From assembly GCA_030280995.1 (NCBI GenBank), contig JASXTE010000001.1, positions 4,861,501 to 4,925,500 of the forward strand: a stretch of 64,000 bases of DNA, in the 5' to 3' direction. Source of the stretch: Hemileia vastatrix. Lineage: Eukaryota; Basidiomycota; Pucciniomycetes; Pucciniales; Zaghouaniaceae. The notes under the pieces were generated by a model. The model saw only the letters and a program-made list of their open reading frames with translations, had not been told where the DNA came from and ran no database searches. The translations under genes and the position numbers were made by a program. This document shows, piece after piece, positions 12,625 through 25,956 of this stretch (the first letter of the stretch is position 1; the number at the start of each line of letters is the position of its first letter).

Positions 12625-12807
12625 CACTACCAAATTTTTTTGATACGCCACATGGCGTAACAGTTGTGTAATGGTTGTGTAACAAATGCATAAAAATTAT
12701 TATTGAATGGTAGGGGACATAAAGACTGTTATGTATTTTTATGCAACTGTTACACAACTGTTAAACATTTGTTACACCTTGTGGCGTAACAAATGGTTCT
12801 GGTAGTG
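12625..12807. mobile_element. Small palindromic CACTA-type MITE, 183 bp
   Basis: Starts CACTACCAAATTT and ends TGGTTCTGGTAGTG, flanked by exact TCA duplications (12622-12624, 12808-12810). Inside, GCCACATGGCGTAACA pairs with TGTTACACCTTGTGGCG, and GTTGTGTAACAAATGCATAA with the opposite-strand copy, so most of the element folds on itself. CACTA ends and a 3-bp duplication again fit the CACTA superfamily. It lies in the left arm of the giant inverted repeat and interrupts its match to the right arm. Confidence 0.85.
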
Positions 12808-13032
12808 TCAATTGGAGATGGGTTGGTTCTCCTTCTTAAACTAATTTTAAAAGAAGCACCTTCCACTCTAACTTATAAAGACAGTGATAACATGTACTGT
12901 AATTGAGGTATTTTTTTAAAAAAAACATGAGATAGTAGATAGAATTTATATAAGAGACTTTTTAAAGAAAGAGATAATATATTTTAATATAATTAATCTA
13001 TTTTCTGGCTAGATCTATTCACAGTAAGTTCT

Positions 13033-14527
13033 TTTCAGCCTGGATATTCCAAGAACTGAGTGAAAAGTACTTATAAATTATTTTTAACACATTAAGTATA
13101 CATGGGAACAATAGATAAAGGTACACAGGTTGTATTTATAAGTGAGATTTATGATAAAATACAATATATGCCATTATAACACCTTATATACATGCATATA
13201 TCCACCTTTTATAAGTCTTATATACTTAATATTAAGTGTGAATATGCCAGTGTAATCTTAAGAGCCTTAAACATAAGGATACATAATTTTTAAGTAGACT
13301 TAAAGCTGTTGTCTTCATTGTTTTATGTGAAAAACAAGAAATGCACTTTAAATCACTTAAAAGTTGAATATATGCACTATAGATTTAATAATATTAAAGA
13401 TTCATCTTGACTGATCAATTTGTCTTAATTAGGACTATTGATTTGGCTACTCAAATGCATAAAAATAACATATTTTAAATTTGGTGTTTTTTATGCCAGA
13501 AATGACTTCTGTTTACTAACCACATACTTCCTGCACCTTTCCCATGTGAATAGCTTCATTTTAAGCAAAGTTAGATTTTTCATACTATAATTACCCCACA
13601 TTCTATGCCCAATATGGAAGAACACACTAAAATAGGTGACAGGTGCTTGTTTAGTGTCCTAATTTAATTATAGGTGCATTGATCTTATTATATGCACAAA
13701 TTTCATTTATAATTTCAAGCTTGGCACCAAAAAATCACTACCACACTTAAATTTGCCTAAATTAGTCAAGGAGTTACCTGTAAAAGTGCCTGCCAAGGAC
13801 TGTATTCAGTTACCCCACATCTCATGTCCTTTTTTGGGTTTCTCAGTGGTTTCTCAGTCAATTTTGGTTATTTTTAAATGGGGATTTCAAGTAGTAATTT
13901 GGAATAATTAGCCCCATAATTTCTACTGTTAATCCCCCTTAATATTGTATAATATTTAGTGTTATTATTTCTTTTTTCAGTCTTTTATTTTAAGATATTA
14001 CATGAATCTACACTCTTTTTTGCTTATTCTTTTATTTTGATGGATTAACCCTATTACTCCAGTATTTTAGCAGGTGATATCATTCTAATTATGTTATTGG
14101 TCATTTTTTTGTGTTGATGGACAGGTGTATTAGCTAGAATGAGGCTTCATTAGCCATTTATAGGACTGATAAACCAAGGGGATACATTGGATAATTTTTA
14201 GGTATAAAAGGAGGGGGTTTTTGGTCTTATTTTCTACATTCTTTAATACTACAATAAAAATATAAAACCAATACAATTAAAATACATACCAATAGTACTT
14301 TTAAAGCTCTTTGAATAGTGTTTGGATTATTATATCTATTTTTCTACCAACTATACAATTGTAAACTGTTTATAATTAGTGAGATAAAATTACTGAGACC
14401 CTTATATTGAATTATATTTTAATACTTATTGGATTTTAACTACAGTCTTCATTTAGAACCATTAAAATCTTTTATAAAACTGACTAATAAAGCTATTCAT
14501 GTCTCTGTACTTGAACTCAGCCTGAAA
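13033..14527 (+). repeat. 5' LTR of family A element (1,495 bp)
   Basis: Start TTTCAGCCTGGATATTCC, a mutated TGTCAGCC; end CTCAGCCTGAAA, a mutated TGACA. Shares with the other A LTRs the TTATATACATGCATATATCC, GGTGTTTTTTATGCCAGAAA and TATAAAAGGAGG (promoter-like, about 14205) blocks. The leader that follows (TCCTCAAGAAT..., 14528-14690) matches 63856-64000. Confidence 0.9.
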
Positions 14528-15126
14528 ATTGGGCGTCTTTCCTCAAGAATCCTATTGGTTATCTTCCAGTAAGTAAAAATTCAGAGAGAGGCTACAAGTA
14601 ATTAAAATCCCTATAGAAATATTTGGACAATTGCAACAGATTGGGGTCACTTATATAGTTATTTCAGAAAAAAAAGCCCAGTTATAAAATAAAATTGTGA
14701 TATTGAATCAACAATTTTACCACTAATTGAAGATAAAAATTGTTATTAGTGGGAGTCTGTAAATAGACCAATTAATTTTGTGATCTTTTCAGATGATAAA
14801 ACAAATAAGTGAAAACTGATTAATTGTTTCTTTTAAACAGGAATTTTAATCCCTTTTTATTGGTTTGTAAAACTCATTTCATATTTAGAAAGAATATTAC
14901 TTAAAAATTTCCTTTTTTAAATATAAAAACACAGCTACATATTGTAGACCAGTTATATCAAGTGACCACATAAAATCATATTTGACTTTTGGAACTTAGA
15001 AATTCACTTAAAACCTACAATTAAGCAATTAAATTGTCTTCAGTAGTGTTAACTCATACTGATAAAACTCCTTTTTGAAGTTTTAATAACTCATATTTCA
15101 ATTTTTGATTTAAATTCCAAAAAAAA

Positions 15127-17330
15127 ATGTGTGACAACATAGACAATGTAATTTATAAGGTAAAGCCTTATAATCTAACACCTAGAGCTGACAAACCTGT
15201 TGCAGGACACTCAAATGGATGGTGTCTCTCCAACAAACAGAAACTACAAACAGATGTCTCTGGAAGAAAGGGAAAGACTTTAGAAAAAAGTATAAATAAA
15301 GAAAACAAAAAATACACTACAAGACCAAATTAACTCTCTCTCAATCCTTTTAAATACCCTTGCCATAAAATTCAAAAACATGGTGAACCAAATGAACAAT
15401 TTGCAAAAAATACCAGCACAGGGATTCATAGAAGTCAATCAAGCTCTAGCAGGATTAAAAGCTCAACTAAAAAAAGTAGTTTCAAACCCTTCCACAGGTG
15501 CACCTGCAGAACCTGCATCCCAAAAGAAGGACTAAAAAATTACAGTGAGAAAATTTAAATGGGACTGGTACACCCAAATCTACATAAACCCTCCACAGCA
15601 GGGTTCCAGAAGTCACCCTTACAGGGGAAAGGAAGGGAGAGGCAAGGGAAATGGAATAAGATTTTGGTAAGTCATCCATCTTCTTATGATCAATTTTATG
15701 ATACTAAAAATGAATTGCTAATAGGTAATGAGATTGATAGGGATCTACTGAATATAATTGGAAAGGATTTAAAGGATTATTCATTTGAAAATAGTATTTT
15801 AAATTTGTCTTTAAATGATGACAATGTACATAGTTTTCTTAATCATAATGATAATATTAGGAATAATAAAATGGAACCAAATCAAGTAAATCTTGAGCCT
15901 GATAATAAGTCTTCTGAGTTTGACATGAAAAAATTGAATATTTTTTGAAAGAAAATCCAATGGAATAAAAAATCATCTGCAAATTATTATTGAGAATTGA
16001 AAAATTCAAAGAATTCTCTAGATAGTCAAACAATAATACAGAAAGTGTATCATTAAAGCTTACACAATCATTGAGTACCACAGTCAATAGATCAAAAGTC
16101 ATTGAGAACTCAAATAATGAATTAATAAATGAAAATAAAAAATAAACCCCTGAGATCAAGAATTTACATAATAAATTAGAAAATTCTCAGATTATTATGG
16201 CTACCATAGAGGGATGCGTAAAATTTTCTTTTACAAATGTAAATGATACTTTATCTCATGTACCTGTTATAAAATATAGGTTACAAAGACTGGAAATTGA
16301 AGTAGGAAATATTTTGAAAAATACTGAAAAAATAATGACAACACCTTTTATATGGAAAAAATACCACTTTATATGGAAAATATATGAAAAAACAATGATT
16401 GAGAAAGAAAATAGTGTCATGGGTTCTGAGAGTAAAAAATCATTAAAAGATGAAATAAATGACCATCTATCAAAAGTAAGTGAATTACTTAATATTCCTC
16501 TGGTTAAAGAGGTAAAAACTTACCAAAAAAATCTGGCCTACATTAGATAAGTACCCTTATTTTGAGAGGGATTCAAAATCTGATTGGCAACAATTTATTC
16601 AGAGAATTGATAACTTAAAATTTTCATACAAATTACCTGATGAAGAAATTACATCAAAATTGATATCTTTATTTGAAGATGTGGCCTTATTATGGTTTGA
16701 ATCTTTATTGAGTAAGGGAATCAACTACTCCTAGACTGAATGGAAGGCACTAATTGAAAGACAATTTGGTGGCCCAAAATTTAGAGTCACTCAACAAAGA
16801 TTGTATGAAAAAACCATATATAATCCAAATGCTGGGGATAAACCAATGGTATTTTTAATGAATTTAATAAAAATCATGAAATCTAAGGATCCAAAAATGG
16901 ATTATGATGAGTGGAAAGAAAAAATAATATTTAACTTTCCTATATCAGTCAGAGACATTAATTTAGCTATAAATGAAACCATCAGAGGTACTTCTGGGTT
17001 TATAAGTATATGCAATGAAATATTATTGAAGCACAAATATTAAACAAGGTATAATCATTATAAGCAAATTGTTGAGGTAGTAAAACCCACTACAAATAAG
17101 TTACAAGTGGAGAAGAAAAAACTTTCAGCTCCTCTTGTTCCTAAGAGACAAGAAAGTAACACTTGCTAAAAATGCAATGAGCCTTGGTTTAAAGTTCATA
17201 CTTTTAAGAAGAGAATAAATTTTATTGAAAACTCACAAGATTCTGAACCCAGTAATCATGAAGATGAAAAGGAGGAGTTTAGTGAGGATTTTAAAAGTAA
17301 AATTTCTTACAGATATAATGAAAATTAGAT
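15127..17330 (+). pseudogene. Gag of family A element (degenerate)
   Basis: Readable in pieces at 15127-15333, 15559-15948, 16197-16550 and 16801-17043. The capsid core (about 16545-17040) is recognisable: SDWQQFIQRIDNLKFSYKLP, then WKALIERQFGGPKFRVTQQR, then KSKDPKMDYDEWKEKI. It aligns closely with the family B gag at 41040-41560. The nucleocapsid zinc knuckle near 17163 is broken: CXKCNEPWFKVH with a stop after the first Cys, and the last Cys lost. Homology to family B shows A and B are sister families. Confidence 0.85.
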
Positions 17331-18307
17331 ATATGTATTAGAACAGGATATTATGTTCCCAAATGATGCAATACCTCCAACAGATACATTTTTAACTTCC
17401 ATTGAGGAAGCTTAAATATTTAAATATGTAATGCATGATGCTTACAAAATCACACTTATTAGAGCACCTGTTATTATATGTGGAAAAGATATGAAGGCCA
17501 TTCATGGCACTCAGGCTGCAGGTAGTGTAGTTTCTGTTAACACTTTAATGAAACTTTATATCAAGTACAAAGAAAAGCTGTAACCAGTACAAAAAATAAC
17601 TGGAGTGGTTTCAGTTCAGTATTAACTCCGAATGGAAAATACAAAACTGCTATATTCTTTAAAAATAATAATAGATATGTAAGATCAGTATGTGAATTTG
17701 TAGTAATAGATAATAATAATTGTAGTGATTGGTTTATTATTGGAAATGACTTATTGACCAAATTTGGCATCAACCTATATCCCTCAAATAGTTTCTTCAC
17801 TATAGGTGTGAATAGAAACATAAAATTTAAGATTTTCTCTGAAAATTCAGTTTATTCCATTTCTCTTAAAGAACAATTCCAAGGTGGATGACACACCTTT
17901 AAAGTGGTCAAATTGGAAAATGAAATCAAAAAATCATCTTTCAGTCCTCAACTCTCAAAAATTGAAGAAAAAATACTTTGATATTGATAAAATCTTATCC
18001 TATGTCATTTTCTCATGGTACAAATGAACTAGGATTGGTCAAAGACCATGAGATTAAAATCTATTTAATTTCTGATTTGGATAATATTCCTGGCAGCTTG
18101 AAAATGAAACCTTACCCAGATTCTCCTTCAAAAAGGAAAGACATTGAATACAATATTAAGATGTTGCTAGAAATAGTTATTGTTGAAAAAGCTGACACAA
18201 CACCTAATTATTGAGTGATTTCACCAGTTTCAATCTCTTATGAAAAAGATAAGGCATGACTATGTGGTGATTAGAGAGCTCTGAATACATTCATTGTGGA
18301 TGATATG

Positions 18308-19194
18308 CACCACGCAATATGGGGGGCGGACTTGCTAGCAAGTCCGCAACCTTGAACCCTAATTCATATCTTTTTGAGCACACATTGAGGAAGTGATGAA
18401 ACCATCATGAAGAAGTATTGAATTTACTTTGAACACACCTTGAAGCTCATGTGAACACAAATGGGGCTACAAGGGCTGGAAAGGCTGGAGAGAGGGGTGA
18501 GGAAGGGTGTATGGGGTAGCGAAAAGGTTGGGAAAGAGTTGGAAGGGAAGATTAAGGGTTCCGAGGCATTTTAAATGAAGAAAAGGGTCTGGGAGAGGTT
18601 GAGAGGGGTGAAATGGGGATCAAAAGAGGATGGCATACAATGGGGCTGGGAGGATAGCGAAAGGCATGGGAAGGGAAGACAAGCATGTGTTGATAGAATT
18701 GAAAGGGATGGAGATTGGTGCAAACAGAGTGTGAAAATAGGAGGATGAACTCTGTTCTTCGGGCGAAGAACAGAGTTCACTTCCATAAAATATTAGCTGA
18801 AAAATAGTTTTCAATTCTGTAAAAACAGTTGTAAGTAATAGAAAAAGTCACTGATTTTTTTTATATGTAATCTGAAATTTTTTAATAAAATTATTGTATT
18901 TAAGAATTGCAATATTGTCAATCAATTTTTATTGATCAAATTAATTTAATAAAGTATTATTTTAATAAGCTGTTTCAAAAAATACTTTGCATTGAGTAGA
19001 CTCATGGAATGATTTTTTCTGGCTTCCATTCAGTTATCCTCACACTTTCACTATGTTTTCAATATAGATCCATTGTTATTTGTGTGATACTTCAAGTGAA
19101 AGTTCAGTATTACTTCAGTCTGAGTTCCATCTGATTTCCATCTGACTTCAAGTTGCGGACTTGCTAGCAAGTCCTCCCCCTATATTGCGTGGTG
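18308..19194. mobile_element. Long CACTA-type MITE (family D, 887 bp) inside RT
   Basis: Starts CACCACGCAATATGGGGGG and ends CCCCCTATATTGCGTGGTG, with GACTTGCTAGCAAGTC near both ends (18328 and 19158 regions). Flanks ATG / ATT indicate a 3-bp duplication of ATT with one change: removing the element restores GAT-GAT-ATT-TAC-CCT, the RT motif DDIYPL. Longer than the 250-261-bp copies. It has no transposase frame, only short Ser/Pro/Leu-rich frames on the minus strand (18571-18814). Confidence 0.85.
18746..18779. other. Perfect 16-bp hairpin inside the long MITE
   Basis: TGAACTCTGTTCTTCG (18746-18761), spacer GG, then CGAAGAACAGAGTTCA (18764-18779). Perfect inverted repeat with a 2-base loop, GC-richer than its surroundings. 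It is unrelated to the MITE's GACTTGCTAGCAAGTC palindromes. Confidence 0.85.
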
Positions 19195-20810
19195 ATTTAC
19201 CCTCTCCCAAGGATAGCTTCTATCCATGCTACCTTGCAAGAAGCAAAGTGTACTTCCTGTCTGGATGGAAACAAAGGTTACCATCAGATTCCTGTGGAAA
19301 ATAATTCTTAGAATTTCTTACTCATAACCACACACATGGGAATATATAAATATGTGAGAATGCCTTTTGGCCCAAAAAATGCCCCTTCAGTCTTCCAAAA
19401 ATTGGTGGATAGTGTTTTTAATCAGAAAATGGTTGAAGGATGGCTATTAGTTTATTTTGATGACATCATAGTGTTTCAAAAACATATGATGATCATTTAA
19501 ATCACCCAAGAAGATTATTTCAAAAAATGGATGAAATTAATATGAAAATTGCATTAAAGAAATTTAAGTTTGGGTTTCAATCCTTGAAAGTACTTGGATA
19601 TGTTGTATCTGAATTGAAAATTTGTGTTGACCAGAATTAAGTGGCAGCAATAAGAAAAATTAGTATGCATAAAAATGTGAAAGATTTTCAAATTTCTCTA
19701 GATATGTGTGGATATTATAGGCAGTATATAAAAAACTACCAATCCATTGCATCCCCTTTAACAAAATTAATCATGAAAAATGAGGCTTTCATTTGGAATA
19801 ATGAGAGACAACATGCCTTTGATAAATTAAAGGAATGTTTAATGTCAGCTCCAATCTTGGAACTTCCATATTTTAACCTCACTTTTATCTTGTATACTGA
19901 TTCAAGCTTTACAGGGTTAGGTGCTGCTTTACAGAAAAAACAGATGATAAATAGTAAATTATCTGAAGTGGTTACCCATTATATATCCAGAACCTTAAGA
20001 AAGACTGAATTAAGGTATTGTGCCACACAACTGGAATGTTTAGCCATTGTGTGGGCCCTTGAGAAACTTCATTACTATCTGGAAGATCAGAAGTTTGAAT
20101 TAATAATAGATTGAAGTGCAGTAAAATCATTACTAAACATGAAAACACCTAATAGGTACATCTTTAGATGGAAACTAGTTGTACAAGAGTACAGAGGCAG
20201 AATGACAATCACTCAAAGAGCAGGAAAATTTCATTTTAATGTGTACTTATTATCCAGAAGTCCTTTTTCAAATGATACTGTCAACCCAGCTTATGTGGCT
20301 GAAAATGAGGTAATACATATATTTGGGACTTATATAGTGGATTTAGTGGAAAGATTTATGAAAACAATATTATAAAATTATTCATCTGATAAATATTTGT
20401 CTAAATTATCAACCATATTAAATGATCCAAAAAATGCCTCTATTAGTGAATTAATTAATATTTTACCTCCAAAGTAAAAAATGCATTGGAAAAAGGTAAA
20501 CTTTCAATTGAAGATGGATACATATATTACAGAAAAAAGTTAAGTAATGTAATAGTTATACCACCATCTATGAAAGAGTTAATTTTAAGTACTTGTCATG
20601 ATGACATCTTAGCGGGCCATTTTGATTTTAACAAAACATTAACAAGAGTTAGAAACATAACCTGGTGGATAAATATGAAAGAAGATGTAAAAAAATACAT
20701 TGAAAAATGTGACTCTTGTCAAAAATCTAAAATATTGAATGGGAAGAGAGCTGGGTTGTTACAACAAATAGAGCAGCCAAAAGAACCATGGGAAATTATA
20801 AACTTGACTT

Positions 20811-21505
20811 TGTCAGCCAGGCTACTAGACTTACCCAGTAAAATAATTAATTATTTACTGGGATGAAGCCATGCCTTTAAATTCTTATTTTAATAATTAT
20901 ATTATATTTACTTAAAAAATTTTACTTTTAATAATTTAACTAATTAAAATAAGTAAATTAAGTAAATATTTTAAAAATTAATGTCCCCCATATTTTTACT
21001 ACCCAACAACGTCCTCATGACAGGTCAGGAGTGAAATAAAAATATTTTAATACAAAAATTTAAATTCAAATTATATTATTTTAGAAAAAAATGACATTTA
21101 CAGAAAATTTTAAAATAAATCAAATAATTTGTATATACAGGAAATACATTTTATTGACACGTTCTTTATAGAAAATTCCTAATATTTTCAATATCCTATC
21201 CTGGAATATTCCTTCTCTAATACTTCTGTATATAGAATTTTAGCTCTGTGGTTTCTCTCCTTTTTGCCTATATAAGGCCTTCCATTTTGGTTGTTTTCAT
21301 CATTCCATTCCACCTTACTAATTTATTATATTTATATAACACACATCTATTACTACTATTACTACCTTAGTATTTACATCTATGTACTTCTAATTTTTCA
21401 AAGTAATAATAAAAATTATGTACCTTTTTAAAATCTTGAGTTTCCCACATTTTACTGCCGTTGGACTGCCATTAAATCTTCTAGACAAAAAGTAATCCAT
21501 TGAAA
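20811..21505 (+). repeat. Solo LTR, family E (695 bp, TSD GACTT)
   Basis: Starts TGTCAGCCAGGCTACTAGAC, ends ATTGAAA (mutated TGACA). Exact duplications GACTT at 20806-20810 and 21506-21510. It splits the integrase core of family A between IINLTL and FTGFPLAGKESSN. A TATATAAGGCC promoter-like box lies near 21270. Only its first dozen bases resemble family B. Confidence 0.88.
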
Positions 21506-23506
21506 GACTTTTTCACTGGCTTTCCATTAGCAGGAAAAGAAAGCTCCAATTCTTTCTGGGTAATTGTGGATAGACTAACAGAAATGTGTAAGCTTATTCC
21601 TACCCATAAAGAGGTATCAGCAAAAGACTTGGCATTTATATGGTGGACTCAAATGATGAATACTGCTGGGTTCCCCAAAGCCATAATTCTCTGACAGAGA
21701 CCCTAAATTTACTTCAGAGTTCTAGAAATCTTTGATGTTTATATCAGGTTGTCAATTGAAATTTTCTAAAGCACACCAACCACAAACTGATGGGCTGGCT
21801 GAGAGAATGATACAAAATCTGGAAGACATGATCAGAAGATATTTTGCCTTTGGATTAGAATACAAAGAAAAAGAGAAATTCACACATTACTGGGTAACAT
21901 TAATTCCTGGCCTTGAATTTGCGTATAATAGCACAACTCATTCTGTAACAGAAAAAAAAACATTTGAACTCTGGCTGGGATATGTATAAAATACCCCAGT
22001 AAATCATTTTAACAAATTAACCAGTTTAGATATACACCCTGTTACTAAATCTTTTATTCATATGCAAAAAATGTGTAGAAATCATGCAGAAAAATACATT
22101 CAAAAATCATTTGAATATGAAAAAAATTGGGATAAATCTCATAATGAATTTGAATTCAAAAAAGGAGATGAGGTCCTGATTACAACACTACACTTTAACT
22201 TACAAGGTAATGTTAAATTAAAGGATCCCTATTTAGGACCTTTTTTAGTAAATAAAATGGTTGTTAATAATGATGTGGAAGTCATATTATATTCCCCATA
22301 TGATAGGAAGCATCCAGTTTTCCCTATCTCATTATTAAAAACTTCCCATGAAAATGATCCTGACTTGTTTCAAAAAGAAGAGAAAGGCCAAAAAAGCAAC
22401 CTGATGAACTTGTGAAAAAATTAGTGATTGAAAAAATACTCAAGAAAAGAATCCTTACTAGAGAGAAAGGAACTGTTATTTATTAAGATATATGGGAAAA
22501 TCAAATGAATTTGATAAGTAGATACCTGAAAAAGAAATTTCAAATATATCATCCCTTCTTAAAAAATTTAAAAAGAAATAAAATTCTGTTCAACCAGATG
22601 AGGGGTTAGAGACAATTACTCATGATATTTTATTATGTTTTATTTCTTTAAAGAATTAATCTATAATGCTACAGAAATTCTTAATACCTGAAAAATAAAA
22701 AATAAAAATGTATAACTTATCATTTTTTATTGTTTTTTTAGGTGGGTGAGTGTCAGCCTGGAAATTCCCAGGACTTAGGGAAAAGTACTTATAAATTATG
22801 CTAAACACATGTAGTATACATGGGAACATTAAATAAGGTACACAAGTTGTATACATAAGTGAAATTTATGATAAAATACAATATATATGCCATTATACCA
22901 CGTTATATACATGCATATATCCACCTTTTATAAGTCTTATGTACTTAATATTAAGTATAAATATTGCAGGGTAATCTTAAAAACCTTAAAAAAAAGGATA
23001 CATAATTTTTAAGTAGACTTAAAGCTGTTTTTTTCATTGTTTCATGTGAAAAACAAGAAATGCAATTTAAATCACTTAAAAGTTGAGTATTTGCACTATA
23101 AATTTAATAATATTAAAAACACGCCTTTAAAAATAAATTTGTCTTAATTAAGAATATTGATTTGGCTAATCAAATTCATAAAAAAGCACTTTTCAAATTT
23201 GGTGTTGTTTATGCCAGAAATGGCTTCTGTGTACTGGCCACATACTGCCTGCATTTTCCCCATGTGAATAGCTTCATTTTAAGAAAAATTAGCTTTTTCA
23301 CACTATAATTACCCCTCATTCTACGCCTGATATAGGGAAAAACACTAAAATAGGTGACAGGTGCTGATTTAGTGTCCCAATTTAATTATATGTGCATTTA
23401 CCTTGTTATATGCATTAATTTCATTTATAATATCAAACTTGGCACCAAAAAGTCACTACCACACTTAAGTTTTCCTAGATTAGTCAAGGATTTACCAGTG
23501 AAAGTG

Positions 23507-24756
23507 TGTCGGTCAGTCGTCTAGAAGAGAGGAAGAAAAATGGGAAGAAGTAGAAGAGGAGAAGGAGGAAAGGATTATGGGTAATAAAAGAAATAAAAAT
23601 TATAAAAATTATTTAATTTATTGAGGAGAATCAACGACGGTTTTCTTGAGAGGTGACAAAAGTGAGGTTCTTATTAAATAATAATATTATTCTAATGTAA
23701 GGGCTATGTGCGGCAGACGCTGTGATCACTATCAGACTTAAAGCAACCTTTCAATTTTTATATAGAATTTTAATTAGAATTTTATTACTAATAAAAAGAA
23801 TATAAACATAATGTAAAAGAGTATTTAATTTGTTGAGTGTATAATAAGTGATGCCTCTACAGGGGATTATCCAAGGCCCTTTTATAGGCAATGGTCCCCT
23901 GAAGCGCTACAAATGACTATATACAAAAGGGTAATGAAGTAAAACAAAAATATAAGAGTAGACATTTGTAACATAGTAACTAAGAGAAAAATATACAAAA
24001 AATAACAAGTATCCCAATTAAGACTGTAAAATTCCCATCCCAAATTCCCCAAATTAGTTTCTATAGATTAATAAGTAACTAAACAACCATGTGATCTACT
24101 AACTATGGGAAAAACAAATCAAAACAAGTAATACAATCTGTTTTCAGTATTTCTAAGTGAAACAATTGGCATGTTTTGACGCAACAAGGTATGCAATCAA
24201 TTTAATTCAGCATAAGTTTATATAATTTAATTGTTTTCACTTATGTAGTTAAATACTAGTTAACTGAAACAATTAATTAAATTACTTTGAGAAATTATAA
24301 TACTATTTTATAAAATAAGTATTATAATTTATTTAATTTTCTTTCTGACACAATTAAGGGTCAAAAGAAGCGCCATTACTTATTGTTTAATACTATATGA
24401 AAGATGTAATTTAATAAATAAATGTAAATAATTAATTTAAATATATTATAAGTCAATTTACACTTATAATTATAATATATATTTTTAATTAATTAAATAT
24501 TAATTTATAATTATTAAATACATAAAAATGCGCCATTTATTTGTAGAATATAAAATATATTATGTTTAATTTAAATGTATAAATTTTATATAAATAATAA
24601 AATCAATATAACACTTATATGTAATAAGATATTTATATAATTTTATTATGCAATAAAATATTAATTTATATACATTAAATATAATTCATACGCCCCCTTT
24701 CAGGTTCTATAAGGTAACACATCATTTACTGGGCTCCTGGAATAGCCTGGCTGACA
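23507..24756 (-). repeat. Solo LTR of family B, antisense (1,250 bp, TSD AAGTG)
   Basis: Begins TGTCGGTCAG and ends AGCCTGGCTGACA; its reverse complement starts TGTCAGCCAGGCTATTCCAG, like the LTRs at 35957 and 45565. Exact duplications AAGTG at 23502-23506 and 24757-24761; the uninterrupted sequence GTGAAAGTGCCTGCC is present in the 5' LTR of family A. Inserted after element A. Confidence 0.9.
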
Positions 24757-24819
24757 AAGTGCCTGCCAAGGACTGCATTCAGTTACCCCACATCTCATGT
24801 CCTTTTTTGGACTTCTTGG

Positions 24820-25956
24820 TGTGGCAGTCTAAAGTTTAGAATGGCACTTAAGTTTATTAACAAATGATTTTTGGTGAATGATTGTTGAGATTGGAAATGC
24901 CAATTTAATTTTAAAATGGTTATATTAAATAAATTAAGTATTAAAAAGTGGTTAAAAAGGGGTTAATTTTACAGGTCAAGATTTAACAAATAATTACTGG
25001 ACAGGAAATGCAAGTATAGGTTTGAAAACTCATGGAAATTAAATTCAGGAGTCTCAAGAGCCTTTGGGAAATTTTCTGGAATTTTTTTATTTTTCTACTA
25101 TTTTTAATAATTTTATAAAGTATTTTTGATAATTTTTAATTTTTCATAATTTGCTTAACATTGATAATTATTTACTAAAAAAAAAAATAGGTCTGCGCAG
25201 GCTACGAAAACTAGAATGGAAGATAAAAGAAAATTATTTCTATCATCTGTATTTTTTCTAGATTTTTTATTAGTATTTAAAAGGCTCTAATTGAGTCCAG
25301 AAGTCAGTAAAAGCTCTGTACAAACTCTGGAAAAGCTCCAGAATGCTCTGGTTAGGGGAAGTAGGGCACATGACATACTATGCATATAAAGCCTGTAGAC
25401 TCAAAATTAGATACATCTATCCAGCTATCTAGCAACTTGTATCTTAGCAATCATCAGTGAGTCATAACATCATACAACCAACAACCAACAATACATATAT
25501 AACAATAATCAAATATTTTACATAAAAAATTATAAAATTGTAATACTCTTATAAATTTAACACTTTTAAATAAAAATTTATTAATTTCACTCATCAACAT
25601 AAATATTAACTTATTGAGTACCATTTTAAAGTTCTCATCACCAGGTATTTGATTTTAACAACTAAATCTCATAAAAATAAAAGCTTCATAAAAATTTATT
25701 ATTCAATCATTTATATAAATTTTCTAATTACAGATTCACTTTTGTGTTTTTCAAAATAACTATAAAGAACACAGATTCTAAATCTCAACACTGTTAATAT
25801 CAAATAGTTTATTGGTCATTTTATATCAAATAGAGGTTTTAGCTTAGTTAATTGTGAACTCTTTATTTGCTTAAAGGGACAGTTTTTTTTTGGGGGGGTT
25901 TATCCAATTCCCTTGGATTCTGCTTACAGCAAGGCGGCTGTAAGAGTCTTTCTACA
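24820..25956 (+). repeat. LTR-like insert, family C (about 1.14 kb)
   Basis: Starts TGTGGCAGTCTAAAGTTT and ends ...AGAGTCTTTCTACA. A second, antisense copy is at 56162-57245. Shared blocks are TATAAAGCCTGTAGACTC, TCTGCGCAGGCTACGAAA-like, AGCTCCAGA-rich sequence and GGATTCTGCTTACAGCAAGG. TG...CA ends and a promoter-like TATAAA box suggest a solo LTR, but no exact target duplication was found, so the class is not certain. Confidence 0.65.

Larger units (their letters stand above)
17440..22500 (+). pseudogene. Pol of family A element (protease, RT, RNase H, integrase), interrupted
   Basis: Protease region about 17460-17830 (active-site DSG no longer clear; WFIIGNDLLTKFGI is kept). RT begins about 17978; its frame is split at 18307 by a MITE inside the DDIYPL motif and resumes at 19195. 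Catalytic box VYFDDIIVF near 19450, where family B has YIDD. RNase H 19830-20110 (LYTDSSFTGLGAALQKK). Integrase zinc finger 20590-20740 (HDDILAGHF ... CDSCQ). The integrase core is split by a solo LTR at 20811; the rest follows 21511 (VIVDRLTEM, QPQTDGLAERMIQNLEDMI). The C-terminal part runs to about 22500 with a degraded chromodomain. Frameshifts and stops throughout. Confidence 0.88.
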
